Assembly: GCA_038258425.1 (NCBI GenBank)
Contig: JBBSPV010000045.1
Coordinates: 1 to 29,374, forward strand
Length of the DNA: 29,374 nucleotides
Direction of reading: 5' to 3'
Origin: DATLGB01 sp038258425
GTDB taxonomy: Bacteria > Actinomycetota > Thermoleophilia > Solirubrobacterales > Solirubrobacteraceae
Shown here: positions 8,006-16,222 of the stretch, one piece after another
How the letters are laid out: every line of letters begins with the position of its first letter
Position numbering within the stretch: the first letter of the stretch is position 1
Position numbers and translations under genes: made by a program
The notes under the pieces: generated by a model
Databases searched by the model: none
Told to the model about the DNA's origin: nothing
Seen by the model: only the letters and a program-made list of their open reading frames with translations

Positions 8006-9637
8006 CTACTCCGTGCCGCGATGCACGACCTCGCCGCCCACGACGGTGAGCGCCACGGGGACGTCGGGCAGCTCGTCGGGTCCGACCGCCAGCGGGTCCG
8101 CGCCGAGCACGGTGAGATCGGCGCGCAGCCCGGCCGCCAGTCGCCCGGCGATCGCGGTCTCGCCCGTGACCTCGGCGGCGGCCACCGTGTAGCCCCAAAG
8201 CGCCTGCTCGGCGTCCAGCGCCTGCGCGGGCAGGTAGGGGACATGCTCCGGCGCGCCCGGCGCGCGGCGCAGCCTCGCCCATGCCATCCCGACGCGGGGG
8301 TCGAAGTCGGCCACCATCCAGTCCGAGCCGCGGGCCACGCCCGCGCCGCTGCGGGCCAGGTCGCCGGCGCGGAAGCCGCGCTCGTAGCGACCGGGGGAGA
8401 GGCCGTCGCACCACGAGCTCGGGACGCCGGGCTCGTCGAGGCCCTCCATGTGCAGCGGCTGCATGCCGGCGGCCACCCCGAGCGCGGCGAAGCGCGGCAG
8501 GTCCGCGTCGAGCAGCGTCTCGATGTGCTCCACGCGGTGCATCCCGTGCGCCGGCGGCCCCGCGGCCGCGTACGCGTCGAGCGCGCCGCGCACCGCGCCG
8601 TCGCCGACCGCATGCGTCACGCACGCGAAGCCCGCGGCGGTGAAGCGGCGCACCAGCTCGCGGTAGCGCTCGAGGTCGGGCCAGAACGGCGCGGCGTTCA
8701 GGCCGCCCGGTCCGGGATCGACGAGCCACGCCGTGCCCGAGTCCAGCACGCCGTCGAGGAAGAACTTCGCGGTACCCGTGCGCCAGCGGGCGCCCCGCGC
8801 GTGGGCGAGCCCGAGGGCGGCCTCGACCGCGTCCTGCGGCGTGTCGGGCTGCATGTGCATCGGCAGCAGGACGCGCACCGGCAGCTCGCCGCGAGCCTCG
8901 AGCGCGCGCACGACGTCGAGCAGGTCCGGGCCGCCCATCATCGCCATCGCCCCGGTGAGGCCGACGGCGGCCAGCGCCCGCAGCGTGGCGGCGTAGGCGT
9001 CGAGGCGCTCGGCCTCGGTCCACGCCGGCACGGCGTCGCGGACGAGGTCCATCGCGGCACGCTCGAGCAGCGCCCCGGTGGGGCGGCCATGAGCGTCGCA
9101 GACGACCTCCGCCGCCTCGGGGAACTCGCGCGGGCCGTCGACGCCGGCCAGTGCCAGCGCCGGCGGGGTGGCCAGCGCGGTGTGGCCGTCGAAGAAGTTC
9201 ACCAGCGCCGGCGCCTCCCCGACGGCGTCCGCGACCGCGTCGGCGCGGATCCCCGCCTCGTGGAACGGCTCGTAGCGCACGGAGTGGCCGAGCACCCAGG
9301 TGTCCGGCCCGCAGCGGGTCCGCTCCGCCGCGAGCCGGTCGCGAACCTCGCCGAGCGTGCGCGCGCTGCGCAGGTCGACGCCGCGGGTCAGGTCCGTGCC
9401 GTGGAAGGGATGGATGTGGGTGTCCACCAGCCCGGGCAGCACGGTGAGCCCGCTGCCGTCGCTGACGTCGGTGGCCGGCCCGAGATGGCGACGGATCTCG
9501 TCGTCGTCGCCGACGGCGAGCAGCACGCCGTCGCGCCAGGCCACCGCGCCGGCGGCGGGCCGGTCGTCGGTCAGGGTGCGCACCCGGGCGCCGAGGATGG
9601 CGCCGTCGGCCGGACGCGGGTCGGAGGCGAAGTCCAC
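8006..9637 (-). CDS. amidohydrolase family 3 (YtcJ-like) metal-dependent hydrolase
   Basis: 543 aa from GTG 9637; longer upstream starts would run into the divergent oxidase gene. It has the (beta/alpha)8 amidohydrolase metal site: LPGLVDTHIHPFHG (His74, His76), a lysine in GTAKFFLDGVLDSGTAW (Lys291) at the usual bridging-Lys position, HAVGDGA (His342), HRVEHIE (His371) and GSDWMV (Asp439). N- and C-terminal flanks (ILGARVRTLTDD; GLRADLTVLGADPL) form the composite beta-sandwich. YtcJ-like proteins cleave C-N bonds of N-substituted amides, but natural substrates are mostly unknown. It is first in an operon with the aminotransferase and diverges from the FAD oxidase across a 106-bp gap. Confidence 0.9.
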   Translation of the reverse strand: MDFASDPRPADGAILGARVRTLTDDRPAAGAVAWRDGVLLAVGDDDEIRRHLGPATDVSDGSGLTVLPGLVDTHIHPFHGTDLTRGVDLRSARTLGEVRDRLAAERTRCGPDTWVLGHSVRYEPFHEAGIRADAVADAVGEAPALVNFFDGHTALATPPALALAGVDGPREFPEAAEVVCDAHGRPTGALLERAAMDLVRDAVPAWTEAERLDAYAATLRALAAVGLTGAMAMMGGPDLLDVVRALEARGELPVRVLLPMHMQPDTPQDAVEAALGLAHARGARWRTGTAKFFLDGVLDSGTAWLVDPGPGGLNAAPFWPDLERYRELVRRFTAAGFACVTHAVGDGAVRGALDAYAAAGPPAHGMHRVEHIETLLDADLPRFAALGVAAGMQPLHMEGLDEPGVPSSWCDGLSPGRYERGFRAGDLARSGAGVARGSDWMVADFDPRVGMAWARLRRAPGAPEHVPYLPAQALDAEQALWGYTVAAAEVTGETAIAGRLAAGLRADLTVLGADPLAVGPDELPDVPVALTVVGGEVVHRGTE

Positions 9638-9743
9638 GACCCAACCCTGACGGGCGCCCGCGCTGGGCGCAAGCGACGAGCGTCCGGTGCGGGCCGGTGC
9701 GCCCTGACGCTTCGTCGCCTCGCGACCGACGACCGGGCGTGTC
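9638..9743. promoter_or_regulatory. divergent promoter region between amidohydrolase and FAD oxidase operons
   Basis: This 106-bp gap separates the starts of two outward-facing transcription units and must hold both promoters. On the minus side an AGGG lies about 9 nt before the GTG. No clear -35/-10 pair or strong palindrome was recognised. Confidence 0.4.
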
Positions 9744-11123
9744 ATGGTGGCCCCGGAGATGGCCATCTCGCACTGGTTCGCCCAGCTGGACCCGCCGCCC
9801 GTGCCGCGGCCGGCGCTCGGCGGCCCGCGCGAGGCCGACGTGTGCGTCGTCGGCGCCGGGTTCACCGGCCTGTGGACGGCCTACGAGCTCTGCCGCGCGG
9901 ACCCGACGCTCGACGTGGTGGTGCTCGAGGCCGAGGTCGCCGGCTTCGGCGCCTCCGGGCGCAACGGCGGCTGGGTCCTCGGCGAGCTCGCCGGGGCCTT
10001 CGAGACGTGGGCGCGCCGCGGCGGGCGCGAGGGCGCCCGAGCCCAGGTGCGGGCCATCCGCGCGACGGTCGCGGAGGTCGGGGACGTCGTCGCCGGTGAG
10101 GCCATCGACTGCGACTACCACCGCGGCGGCAGCCTCCACGTCGCCCAGACGCCGCTCGAGCTCGCGCGGATCCGGGCCCAGGTGGACGCGGAGGCGGCCT
10201 GGGGGGTCGGGACCGAGGACCCGGTGCTGCTCGACGCGCGGGCCACCGCGCGCCGCGTGGCGGTGGCCGGGGCGCTCGGCGCCCGCCACTCGCCGTGGTG
10301 CGCGCGCGTCCAGCCCGCCCGGTTGGCCCGCGGCCTCGCCGCGGCGGCCGAGCGCGCGGGAGCCACGATCCACGAGCGCACGCGGGTGACCCGGATCGAG
10401 CCCGGGGCGGCGCACACCGGGTTCGGGACCGTGCGCGCTCGCGTCGTCGTGCGGGCGACGGAGGGCTACACCGCCCGGCTCGGCGGGCAGCGGCGCGCCC
10501 TCGTGCCGCTCAACAGCTCCATGGTCATCACGGAGGCCCTGGGCGCGGACGCGTGGGCCCGACTCGGCTGGGACGACGCCGAGTGCCTGCTGGACGGGCG
10601 CCATCGCTACGTGTACCTCCAGCGCACCGGCGACGACCGCATCGCCATCGGCGGGCGCGGGACCCCGTACCGGTTCGGCTCGCGCACCGATCGCGAGCAG
10701 CCCCTGCCCGCGGCCACGGCCCGGGAGCTGCGCGACCGCCTGCTCGAGCTCTTCCCGGGCCTGGACGGGGTCGGGTTCGCGGCCGGCTGGCACGGGGTCC
10801 TCGGCGTCCCGCGCGACTGGACGCCGGGCGTCGGCCTGGACCCCGCGACGGGACTGGCGTGGGCCGGCGGCTACGTCGGCGAGGGCGTGGCGGCGTCCAA
10901 CCTCGCGGGCCGGACGCTGCGCGACCTCGTGCTGGGCCGGGACACGGAGCTGACTCGGCTGCCCTGGGTGGCGGCACCGGCCCGCCCCTGGGAGCCCGAG
11001 CCGCTGCGCTTCGCGGGCGTACGGGGCGTCGACGCGCTCATGCGGGTCGCCGACCGGCGTGAGGGGCGGACGGGCCGCGCGGCGCTCGCCGCGCGCTTCG
11101 CCGACGCCGTCAGCGGTCGCTGA
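9744..11123 (+). CDS. FAD-dependent amine oxidoreductase (DAO family, gamma-glutamylputrescine-oxidase-like)
   Basis: 459 aa from ATG 9744; ATG 9759 is an alternative start. The N-terminal dinucleotide-binding motif is VVGAGFTGLWTAYEL (GAGFTG at 37-42), followed by LEAEVAGFGASGRNGGW (GASGRNGG at 69-76), a signature of the OrdL/PuuB branch. The C-terminal FAD contact is GYVGEGVAASNLAGRTLRDL. Members oxidise amines or N-substituted amino acids, giving an aldehyde, amine and H2O2. It precedes a polyamine-type ABC importer on the same strand, but a strong hairpin at 11154-11200 separates them. The local set supports oxidation of imported amines, though no glutamate-putrescine ligase gene is present, so the PuuB pathway itself is not shown. 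Confidence 0.88.
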   Translation: MVAPEMAISHWFAQLDPPPVPRPALGGPREADVCVVGAGFTGLWTAYELCRADPTLDVVVLEAEVAGFGASGRNGGWVLGELAGAFETWARRGGREGARAQVRAIRATVAEVGDVVAGEAIDCDYHRGGSLHVAQTPLELARIRAQVDAEAAWGVGTEDPVLLDARATARRVAVAGALGARHSPWCARVQPARLARGLAAAAERAGATIHERTRVTRIEPGAAHTGFGTVRARVVVRATEGYTARLGGQRRALVPLNSSMVITEALGADAWARLGWDDAECLLDGRHRYVYLQRTGDDRIAIGGRGTPYRFGSRTDREQPLPAATARELRDRLLELFPGLDGVGFAAGWHGVLGVPRDWTPGVGLDPATGLAWAGGYVGEGVAASNLAGRTLRDLVLGRDTELTRLPWVAAPARPWEPEPLRFAGVRGVDALMRVADRREGRTGRAALAARFADAVSGR

Positions 11124-11153
11124 GGCGCCGCCCGGTCGGCCGGCCGCGGCGCC

Positions 11154-11200
11154 CGGTGGTCGCGATCGTGCCTCGCCGGCGGGCACGAGCGCGACCACCG
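11154..11200 (+). terminator. strong stem-loop, probable terminator after the FAD oxidase gene
   Basis: Arms 11154-11172 (beginning CGGTGGTCGCG) and 11182-11200 (ending CGCGACCACCG) pair at 18 of 19 positions around a 9-nt loop, starting 30 bp after the oxidase stop. There is no T-run, as is common for terminators in high-GC actinobacteria. Confidence 0.65.
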
Positions 11201-11263
11201 AACCGCTCCCACCCTGACAGCCCGTCGCGCGCGGAGCATGGACGCTCAACGAGACGCCAACCC

Positions 11264-11283
11264 AACCGAACCCGGTTCTGGTT
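11264..11283. promoter_or_regulatory. interrupted palindrome at the potA start, candidate operator
   Basis: AACCGAACCCGGTTCTGGTT reads as AACC-GAACC-C-GGTTC-(T)-GGTT: a perfect 5-bp inverted repeat around one base, extended by four more base pairs when one T is bulged. It ends 11 nt before the potA start codon and its last T is also the first base of the putative -10 box. A protein bound there would block transcription of the whole transporter operon. Confidence 0.5.
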
Positions 11284-11288
11284 AAACT
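11283..11288 (+). promoter_or_regulatory. putative -10 box (TAAACT) for the potABCD operon
   Basis: TAAACT fits TANNNT and ends 6 nt before the ATG at 11295, with no ribosome-binding sequence between them. This suggests a leaderless transcript starting at or next to the start codon. No convincing -35 element was seen. Confidence 0.4.
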
Positions 11289-11294
11289 GCCGCC

Positions 11295-12425
11295 ATGGAG
11301 GAGGCCGATGGCACTGCCATCGTCACGCTGCGGGGGGTCACGAAGCGGTTCGACGCGCTGATCGCCGTCGACGACGTCGACCTCGACGTGCGCACGGGCG
11401 AGTTCCTCGCCCTGCTGGGACCCTCGGGCTGCGGCAAGACGACGACGCTGCGGATGATCGCCGGCTTCGAGGAGCCCACGGAGGGCGAGCTGCGCATCGA
11501 CGGCGCCTCCGTGGTCGGGGTGCCGCCGCACCGGCGCGCGGTCAACACGGTGTTCCAGCAGTACGCGCTGTTTCCCCACATGTCCGTGCTCGACAACGTG
11601 GCCTACGGGCTCAAGCAGCGCAAGGTGGCCAAGCGCGAGCGGCTCGACCGCGCGCGGGAGGCGCTCGCGCTCGTGCACCTCGAGGGGCGCGACGACGCGC
11701 GCACGAACCAGCTCTCCGGCGGTCAGCAGCAGCGTGTGGCGCTCGCGCGCGCGCTCGTGCTCGAGCCGAAGGTGCTGCTGCTCGACGAGCCGCTCGGCGC
11801 GCTGGACCAGAAGCTGCGCAAGACGATGCAGATCGAGCTCAAGCGCATCCAGGCCGAGGTCGGCATCACTTTCGTGTTCGTGACCCACGATCAGGAGGAG
11901 GCCATGGCGATGGCCGACCGGATCGCGGTGATGAACGCCGGGCGGATCGAGCAGCTCGCCCTGCCCGGCGAGCTCTACGACGAGCCCTCGACGCCGTTCG
12001 TGGCCGAGTTCATCGGCGACATGAGCGTCCTGCACGGGACCCTCGCCGGCGACGAGCTGCGGCTCGAGGCGGGCGGCCGGGTGCCGATCGGCCGCCGGCT
12101 GTGCGAGGCCGCCAACGGCGCCGACGTGCGCGTAGGCCTGCGGGCCGAGGCGGCGTCGCTCGGCGCCGCCGACGCGGCGTGCGAAGCGACCGTCGTCACG
12201 GCCATGGTGCTCGGGGACCGGATCCAGGTGCTCGTGCGACTCGACGACGAGCAGGAGCTGCTGGTGCGCCAGGGCCGCTCAGGCGACGACCGCGACGTGG
12301 CCGCGCTGCGTCCGGGCGACCGGGTCGGCGTCGCGTTCGATGCGCGCTGCGGCCTGCTGCTCGCCGAGTCCGACGCGCCCGCCACACCGACATCCGATCC
12401 GACGCTCCAGGGGGCGACCACGTGA
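11295..12425 (+). CDS. potA: polyamine-type ABC transporter ATP-binding protein
   Basis: 376 aa. Nucleotide-binding domain: Walker A GPSGCGKTT (42-50), Q-loop FQQYALFPHMSV, signature LSGGQQQRVALARAL (140-154), Walker B LLLDEPLGALD (161-171) and H-loop FVFVTHDQEEAMAMADR. The C-terminal about 120 residues form the TOBE-type regulatory domain of the PotA/MalK group. It drives ATP-dependent import together with the downstream PotD-, PotB- and PotC-like proteins. Its stop overlaps the potD GTG start by 4 bp (GTGA), showing translational coupling. The polyamine assignment rests on the family of all four proteins; related importers take up putrescine, spermidine or other amines. Confidence 0.92.
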   Translation: MEEADGTAIVTLRGVTKRFDALIAVDDVDLDVRTGEFLALLGPSGCGKTTTLRMIAGFEEPTEGELRIDGASVVGVPPHRRAVNTVFQQYALFPHMSVLDNVAYGLKQRKVAKRERLDRAREALALVHLEGRDDARTNQLSGGQQQRVALARALVLEPKVLLLDEPLGALDQKLRKTMQIELKRIQAEVGITFVFVTHDQEEAMAMADRIAVMNAGRIEQLALPGELYDEPSTPFVAEFIGDMSVLHGTLAGDELRLEAGGRVPIGRRLCEAANGADVRVGLRAEAASLGAADAACEATVVTAMVLGDRIQVLVRLDDEQELLVRQGRSGDDRDVAALRPGDRVGVAFDARCGLLLAESDAPATPTSDPTLQGATT

Positions 12426-13604
12426 AGCAGCCTGAACCCATCCGCATCCTCGCTCCCGAGTCGCGCCGGCGAGCGCTGCAGGAGGCGATCACCCGTCGTC
12501 AGCTCCTCAACGCCGGGGCGGTGGGCATGGCCGGCCTCTACCTCGCCGGCTGCGGCGGCAAGTCGGGCAGCGGCGGCGGCTCGAGCAGCGCCAAGGCGGC
12601 GCCCTCGCTGCAGGGCAAGCCGATCGAGAACAAGATGCTGATGGCCAACTGGGTCGACTACGTCGACCCGAAGGACGTCAAGGCCTACCACCGGGCGCTC
12701 GGGCCGAAGGTCACGATCGAGGGCTACGGCTCCAACGACGAGCTGATCGCGAAGCTCAGCGCCGGCGGCTCGGCCTACGACGTCATCGCCCCGTCGGGCA
12801 GCTACGTGCCGCAGATGATCGAGAAGAACCTGCTCATGAAGCTCGACCACGGCCTGATCCCGAACCTCAAGAACCTCGAGCCGGCCTTCACGAAGACGAA
12901 GTACGACCCGGGCAACAAGTACTCCGTCACGAAGAACTACGGCATCACGTCGTTCTACTACCGCAAGGACGTGGTCCAGGACCCGCCCACGACGCTCGCG
13001 GGATGGTTCGAGGCGCTGCCGAGGTACAAGGGCAAGACGATCAACCTCATCGAGGGCGGCTCGGAGATCTGGGGCGTCATCATGCTCGCCGCCGGCCACC
13101 ACGAGGACTCCACGAACGAGGCCGACTACAAGGACGCGCTCAAGCTCGCCCTGTCGGTCAAGCCGGCGATCACCACGAATCAACTCGACCTACATCGAGC
13201 GGCTCGGCCAGGGGCGCATCGACATCGGCGTGGGCTGGAACGGGGACGTGCTGCGCGGCGCACTCGCGGCGAAGAAGAAGGGCATCGACATCGGCTTCAC
13301 CGTCACCCAGGACACGGGCGAGTACTGGACGGACAACTGGACGATCGCCGCGGCGGCGAAGAACCCGGTGGCCGCCCACAAGTGGATCAACTACGTCCTG
13401 CAGCCCAAGGTCGCCGGCCGTGAGTGGGACTACGTCGGCTACACCGTGCCCGTCCAGGGCGCCAAGGGCTACGTCTCGCCCGAGATCGGCAAGAACCCGA
13501 TGGTCGACATCCCGTCTTCGACGCTGGACAAGTACGAGTCGCAGATCGTCACCCCGAGGATCAGCGAGCTCACCGCGAAGTACTACACGAAGTTCAAGGC
13601 CTAG
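12422..13604 (+). pseudogene. potD: polyamine ABC transporter substrate-binding lipoprotein, frameshifted
   Basis: Spermidine/putrescine-binding protein family. It starts at GTG 12422, coupled to potA. The N-terminus has a twin-arginine motif (TRRQLL, residues 25-30) and lipobox LAGC with Cys44, then a Ser/Gly-rich linker, so the product would be a Tat-exported lipoprotein. Frame 1 reads family-like sequence to KPAITT (near 13177); homology then resumes one base out of frame as INSTYIERLGQGRIDIGVGWNGD and continues to the stop at 13604. Removing one A at 13178/13179 (ACGAATC to ACGATC) restores a 393-aa protein of normal length. Everything else looks intact, so this may be a sequencing or assembly error, or a very recent mutation. 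As written, translation runs out of frame to a stop at 13423. Confidence 0.9.
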
Positions 13605-13608
13605 CGCC

Positions 13609-14691
13609 GTGGCCGCGCCGACCGCTGCCGTCAGCCGTCGCGCCCCCCGCAGTCCCCGGCTCCCCCGGCTCGCGGCGGGCGGGCTCGGCCTCGTCGCGGT
13701 GGCGCTGACGGCCGCGGTCTTCACCCAGTTCGGCACGTTCGCATCCGGGCTCGTACCGGCCGTGGCGCTGTTGGTCTGCGCGCTGCCGGTCTTCTTACTC
13801 GGCGGTGCGGCGCTCGTGCGCTCGGGGCTGCTGGGGCCCCCCGAGCGCGGCTACCCGCTCACCCTGCTGGGCCCGGCCGCCGCGTACTACGCCGCCTTCT
13901 TCGTCGTCCCGCTCGGCTTCCTCGTGCTGTTCTCCGTCGCCACCACCCGCGGCTTCGGCAACGTCGAGTACGGCTTCAGCCTGGAGAACTTCCGGGCGGC
14001 GCTGGACCCGATCTACATCAAGATCTTCCTGCGCACGCTGCGCTTCGCGGCGCTCGGCACGGCGCTGACCATCGTCGTCGGCTGGCCCCTGGCCTACTGG
14101 CTCGCGCGCTACGCGCCGCCGCGACGCAAGTCCCTGCTGCTCGCGCTCGTGATCATCCCCTTCTGGACGTCGTTTCTCATCCGCACGTACTCGTTCCTCA
14201 TCCTGCTCGATCCCCAGTTCCCGCTGTCGCGCGGGCTGGACTCGCTCGGGCTCACGAGCGGGCCGCTGAGCGTCCTCTACACGGGCACGGCGGTGCAGCT
14301 GGCCATCGTCTACAACTACCTGCCGCTGTTCGTGCTGCCCGCCTACGCGGCGCTCGAGCGGCTGGACTGGTCGCTGCTGGACGCCTCCAGCGATCTCGGC
14401 GGCTCGGCCTGGGCCTCCCTGCGCCAGATCACCCTGCCGCTGGCCATGCCGGGCCTCATCACCGGCGCCCTGCTCGTGTTCATCCCGATGATGGGCGAGT
14501 TCGTCATCCCCCAGATCCTCGGGGGCGGCAAGGTCGACCTGATGGGCAACATCGTGCGCCGGGCCTTCCTCGAGCAGCAGAACTACCCGCTGGGGTCGGC
14601 CATCGCGATGCTGCTCATGGGCGTGCTGTCGGTGTTCCTCGTCGGCTACGTGTGGATGAGCACCCGGGCCACGGAGATCGCCGATGCCTGA
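13609..14691 (+). CDS. potB: polyamine ABC transporter permease, PotB type
   Basis: 360 aa from GTG 13609, 4 bp after the potD stop. The protein begins with two extra hydrophobic segments (about residues 22-70) ahead of the usual six-helix permease core, which starts near LLGPAAAYYAAFFVVPLGF. The cytoplasmic EAA loop that contacts the ATPase is readable as DASSDLGGSAWASLRQITLP, followed by MMGEFVIPQILGGG, a PotB/PotH hallmark. It forms the membrane channel with PotC. Its end overlaps the potC start by 8 bp. Confidence 0.92.
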   Translation: MAAPTAAVSRRAPRSPRLPRLAAGGLGLVAVALTAAVFTQFGTFASGLVPAVALLVCALPVFLLGGAALVRSGLLGPPERGYPLTLLGPAAAYYAAFFVVPLGFLVLFSVATTRGFGNVEYGFSLENFRAALDPIYIKIFLRTLRFAALGTALTIVVGWPLAYWLARYAPPRRKSLLLALVIIPFWTSFLIRTYSFLILLDPQFPLSRGLDSLGLTSGPLSVLYTGTAVQLAIVYNYLPLFVLPAYAALERLDWSLLDASSDLGGSAWASLRQITLPLAMPGLITGALLVFIPMMGEFVIPQILGGGKVDLMGNIVRRAFLEQQNYPLGSAIAMLLMGVLSVFLVGYVWMSTRATEIADA

Positions 14692-15664
14692 GTGGCTGCG
14701 CCGGCTCGGGGCGCTGCTCGGGGGCCTCGCGCTCGTGGCGGGGGTCCTGGCCCTGCTCGGGTTCGTGGTCGGGCTCGTGGGCGGCGGCGTGTCGCCGCGC
14801 GCGCTCGTCGCCGCGCTCATCGGCGCGGTTCTCGTCGTGGCCGCCGTCCGCCTCGTCTCCGTCGCCGGGCTCCTCGGCGGCTACTCCGCGCTCGTCTACG
14901 TGCTGCTCTTCGCCCCGATCGTGGTCGTCATCGTCTACGCGTTCAACTCCGGCCGCTACGTGGCCGTGTGGGACGGCTTCTCGACGAAGTGGTTCTCCTC
15001 GGCGCTCGACGACAGTGCCATCACCGCGTCGATCGGGCGCTCGTTCCGCATCGCCTTCGCCACGGGGGTCGCCTCCACCGTGCTGGGCACGACGGCGGCG
15101 CTGGCCATGGTCCGCGCCCGCGCCCGGGCCCGCGCGCCCGTGGAGACGATCGTCCTGCTCACGCTCGTCGTGCCCGACGTCGTCATCGGCATCGCCACGC
15201 TCGTGTTCTTCGTCAACGTCGGCTTCCAGCTCGGCCTCGTGACGATGTTCCTCGCCCACTCGATCTTCTCCATGTCCCTCGTGGTGCTCATCGTGCGCGC
15301 GCGCTTCGCCTCCATGGGGGACACGCTGGAGGAGGCCTCGCGCGACCTCGGCGCCGGGCCGATCGCCACGTTCCGCCAGATCACGTTGCCGCGCATCGCC
15401 CCGGCGGTGATCGCGGGCGCGCTGCTGGCCTTCACCTTCTCCTTCGACGACGTGGTGATCTCGAACTTCACGTCGGGGGCCGGCAACGAGACCTGGCCGC
15501 TGCACGTCTTCTCCGCCCTGCGCTTCGGGCTCTCCCCGGAGCTCAACGCGGCCGCGACGCTCATGATCGGCGTGACCTTCGTCCTGCTCGCGGTGGCCGG
15601 GCTGGCCCTGCGCATCGGCGCCCGGCGGACCGGCGAAGAGACCGCGATGGCCGAGCTCGGCTGA
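14684..15664 (+). CDS. potC: polyamine ABC transporter permease, PotC type
   Basis: 326 aa, starting inside the 3' end of potB. As in PotB, two additional N-terminal membrane segments precede the canonical core, which begins near YSALVYVLLFAPIVVVIVYAFN. The EAA loop is EEASRDLGAGPIATFRQITLP and the following helix reads AGALLAFTFSFDDVVISNF, a strong PotC/PotI signature. It completes the importer. Only 4-12 bp separate its stop from the eroded 3' end of the convergent sigma-factor pseudogene, so a deletion may have brought the two together. Confidence 0.92.
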   Translation: MPEWLRRLGALLGGLALVAGVLALLGFVVGLVGGGVSPRALVAALIGAVLVVAAVRLVSVAGLLGGYSALVYVLLFAPIVVVIVYAFNSGRYVAVWDGFSTKWFSSALDDSAITASIGRSFRIAFATGVASTVLGTTAALAMVRARARARAPVETIVLLTLVVPDVVIGIATLVFFVNVGFQLGLVTMFLAHSIFSMSLVVLIVRARFASMGDTLEEASRDLGAGPIATFRQITLPRIAPAVIAGALLAFTFSFDDVVISNFTSGAGNETWPLHVFSALRFGLSPELNAAATLMIGVTFVLLAVAGLALRIGARRTGEETAMAELG

Positions 15665-15668
15665 CGCG

Positions 15669-16222
15669 GCGCTGGTCGCTGCGAGACGGCGACGGCCCGG
15701 TTGAGCTCGACGACCGGCGACGGCGCCACCGGGCCAGCACGGCGTACGGCGCGGCGGCGCCGCCCAACCGCTCGGCCCGGCCCAGGCCGGCCAGACCGCG
15801 GCTGGATGAGCAGGTGGTCCCAGCGGCAGCGGTCCTGGTCGAGCAGGGTGACGATGGCACCGTCGGGACCGGTGCGGGCCCGCAGCCGCGAGGCCTGCAA
15901 CTCCATCAGGGACAACCGCCCGTGCACCTCGGGCTCGTCCGGCACGAGGGCGGCCAGGATCCGGCACAGCCGCATCGCCTCGTCGCACAGCGCCGGCGGC
16001 ACGAGATCCTCGCCCGCCCGGCGCTTGGCCACGTCATCAACCAGGCGCCCGGCCGGGGATCCCGGAGGCCGGCCAGTGCTCGAGAGCGGCGACCAGCGCG
16101 TCCTGCGCGAGGTCCTCGGCCCGTCCCACGTCATGGACGAGCCCCGCCAGGCCGGCGATGAGGCGGGCCGCCTCGATCCGCCAGACCGCCTCGACGGCGC
16201 GGTGGGCGGCGGCGCTGGTCAC
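15669..16222 (-). pseudogene. ECF42-type RNA polymerase sigma factor, degraded by internal deletions
   Basis: Fragments of one sigma factor lie in order but in different frames. From GTG 16222: AVEAVWRIEAARLIAGLAGLV, then EDLAQDALVAALEHWPASGIP (sigma region 2), then PGAWLMT and VAKRRA after shifts. At about 16013-16018 the text jumps to GEDLVPPALCDEAMRL and continues through VPDEPEVHGRLSLMELQAS and LLDQDRCRWDHLLI, from the C-terminal extension typical of this group. A piece like RGLAGLGRAERLGG follows, then a second gap (about 15725-15740) and PSPVVELNRAVAVS. Region 4 and much of the extension are missing. Such sigma factors pair with DGPF/YCII proteins, and one sits just upstream. It cannot work as a sigma factor in this form. 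Confidence 0.85.

Noticed and set aside
6843..12035. A 1730-codon open frame on the minus strand
   Set aside because: Only its last 383 codons are a real gene (the aminotransferase). The rest runs antisense to or out of frame with the amidohydrolase, oxidase and potA genes and has the Arg/Gly/Asp-rich composition of high-GC shadow frames.
13178..13184. Programmed frameshift in potD
   Set aside because: No slippery heptamer, no downstream pseudoknot recognised, and substrate-binding lipoproteins are not known to use this; error or mutation is simpler.
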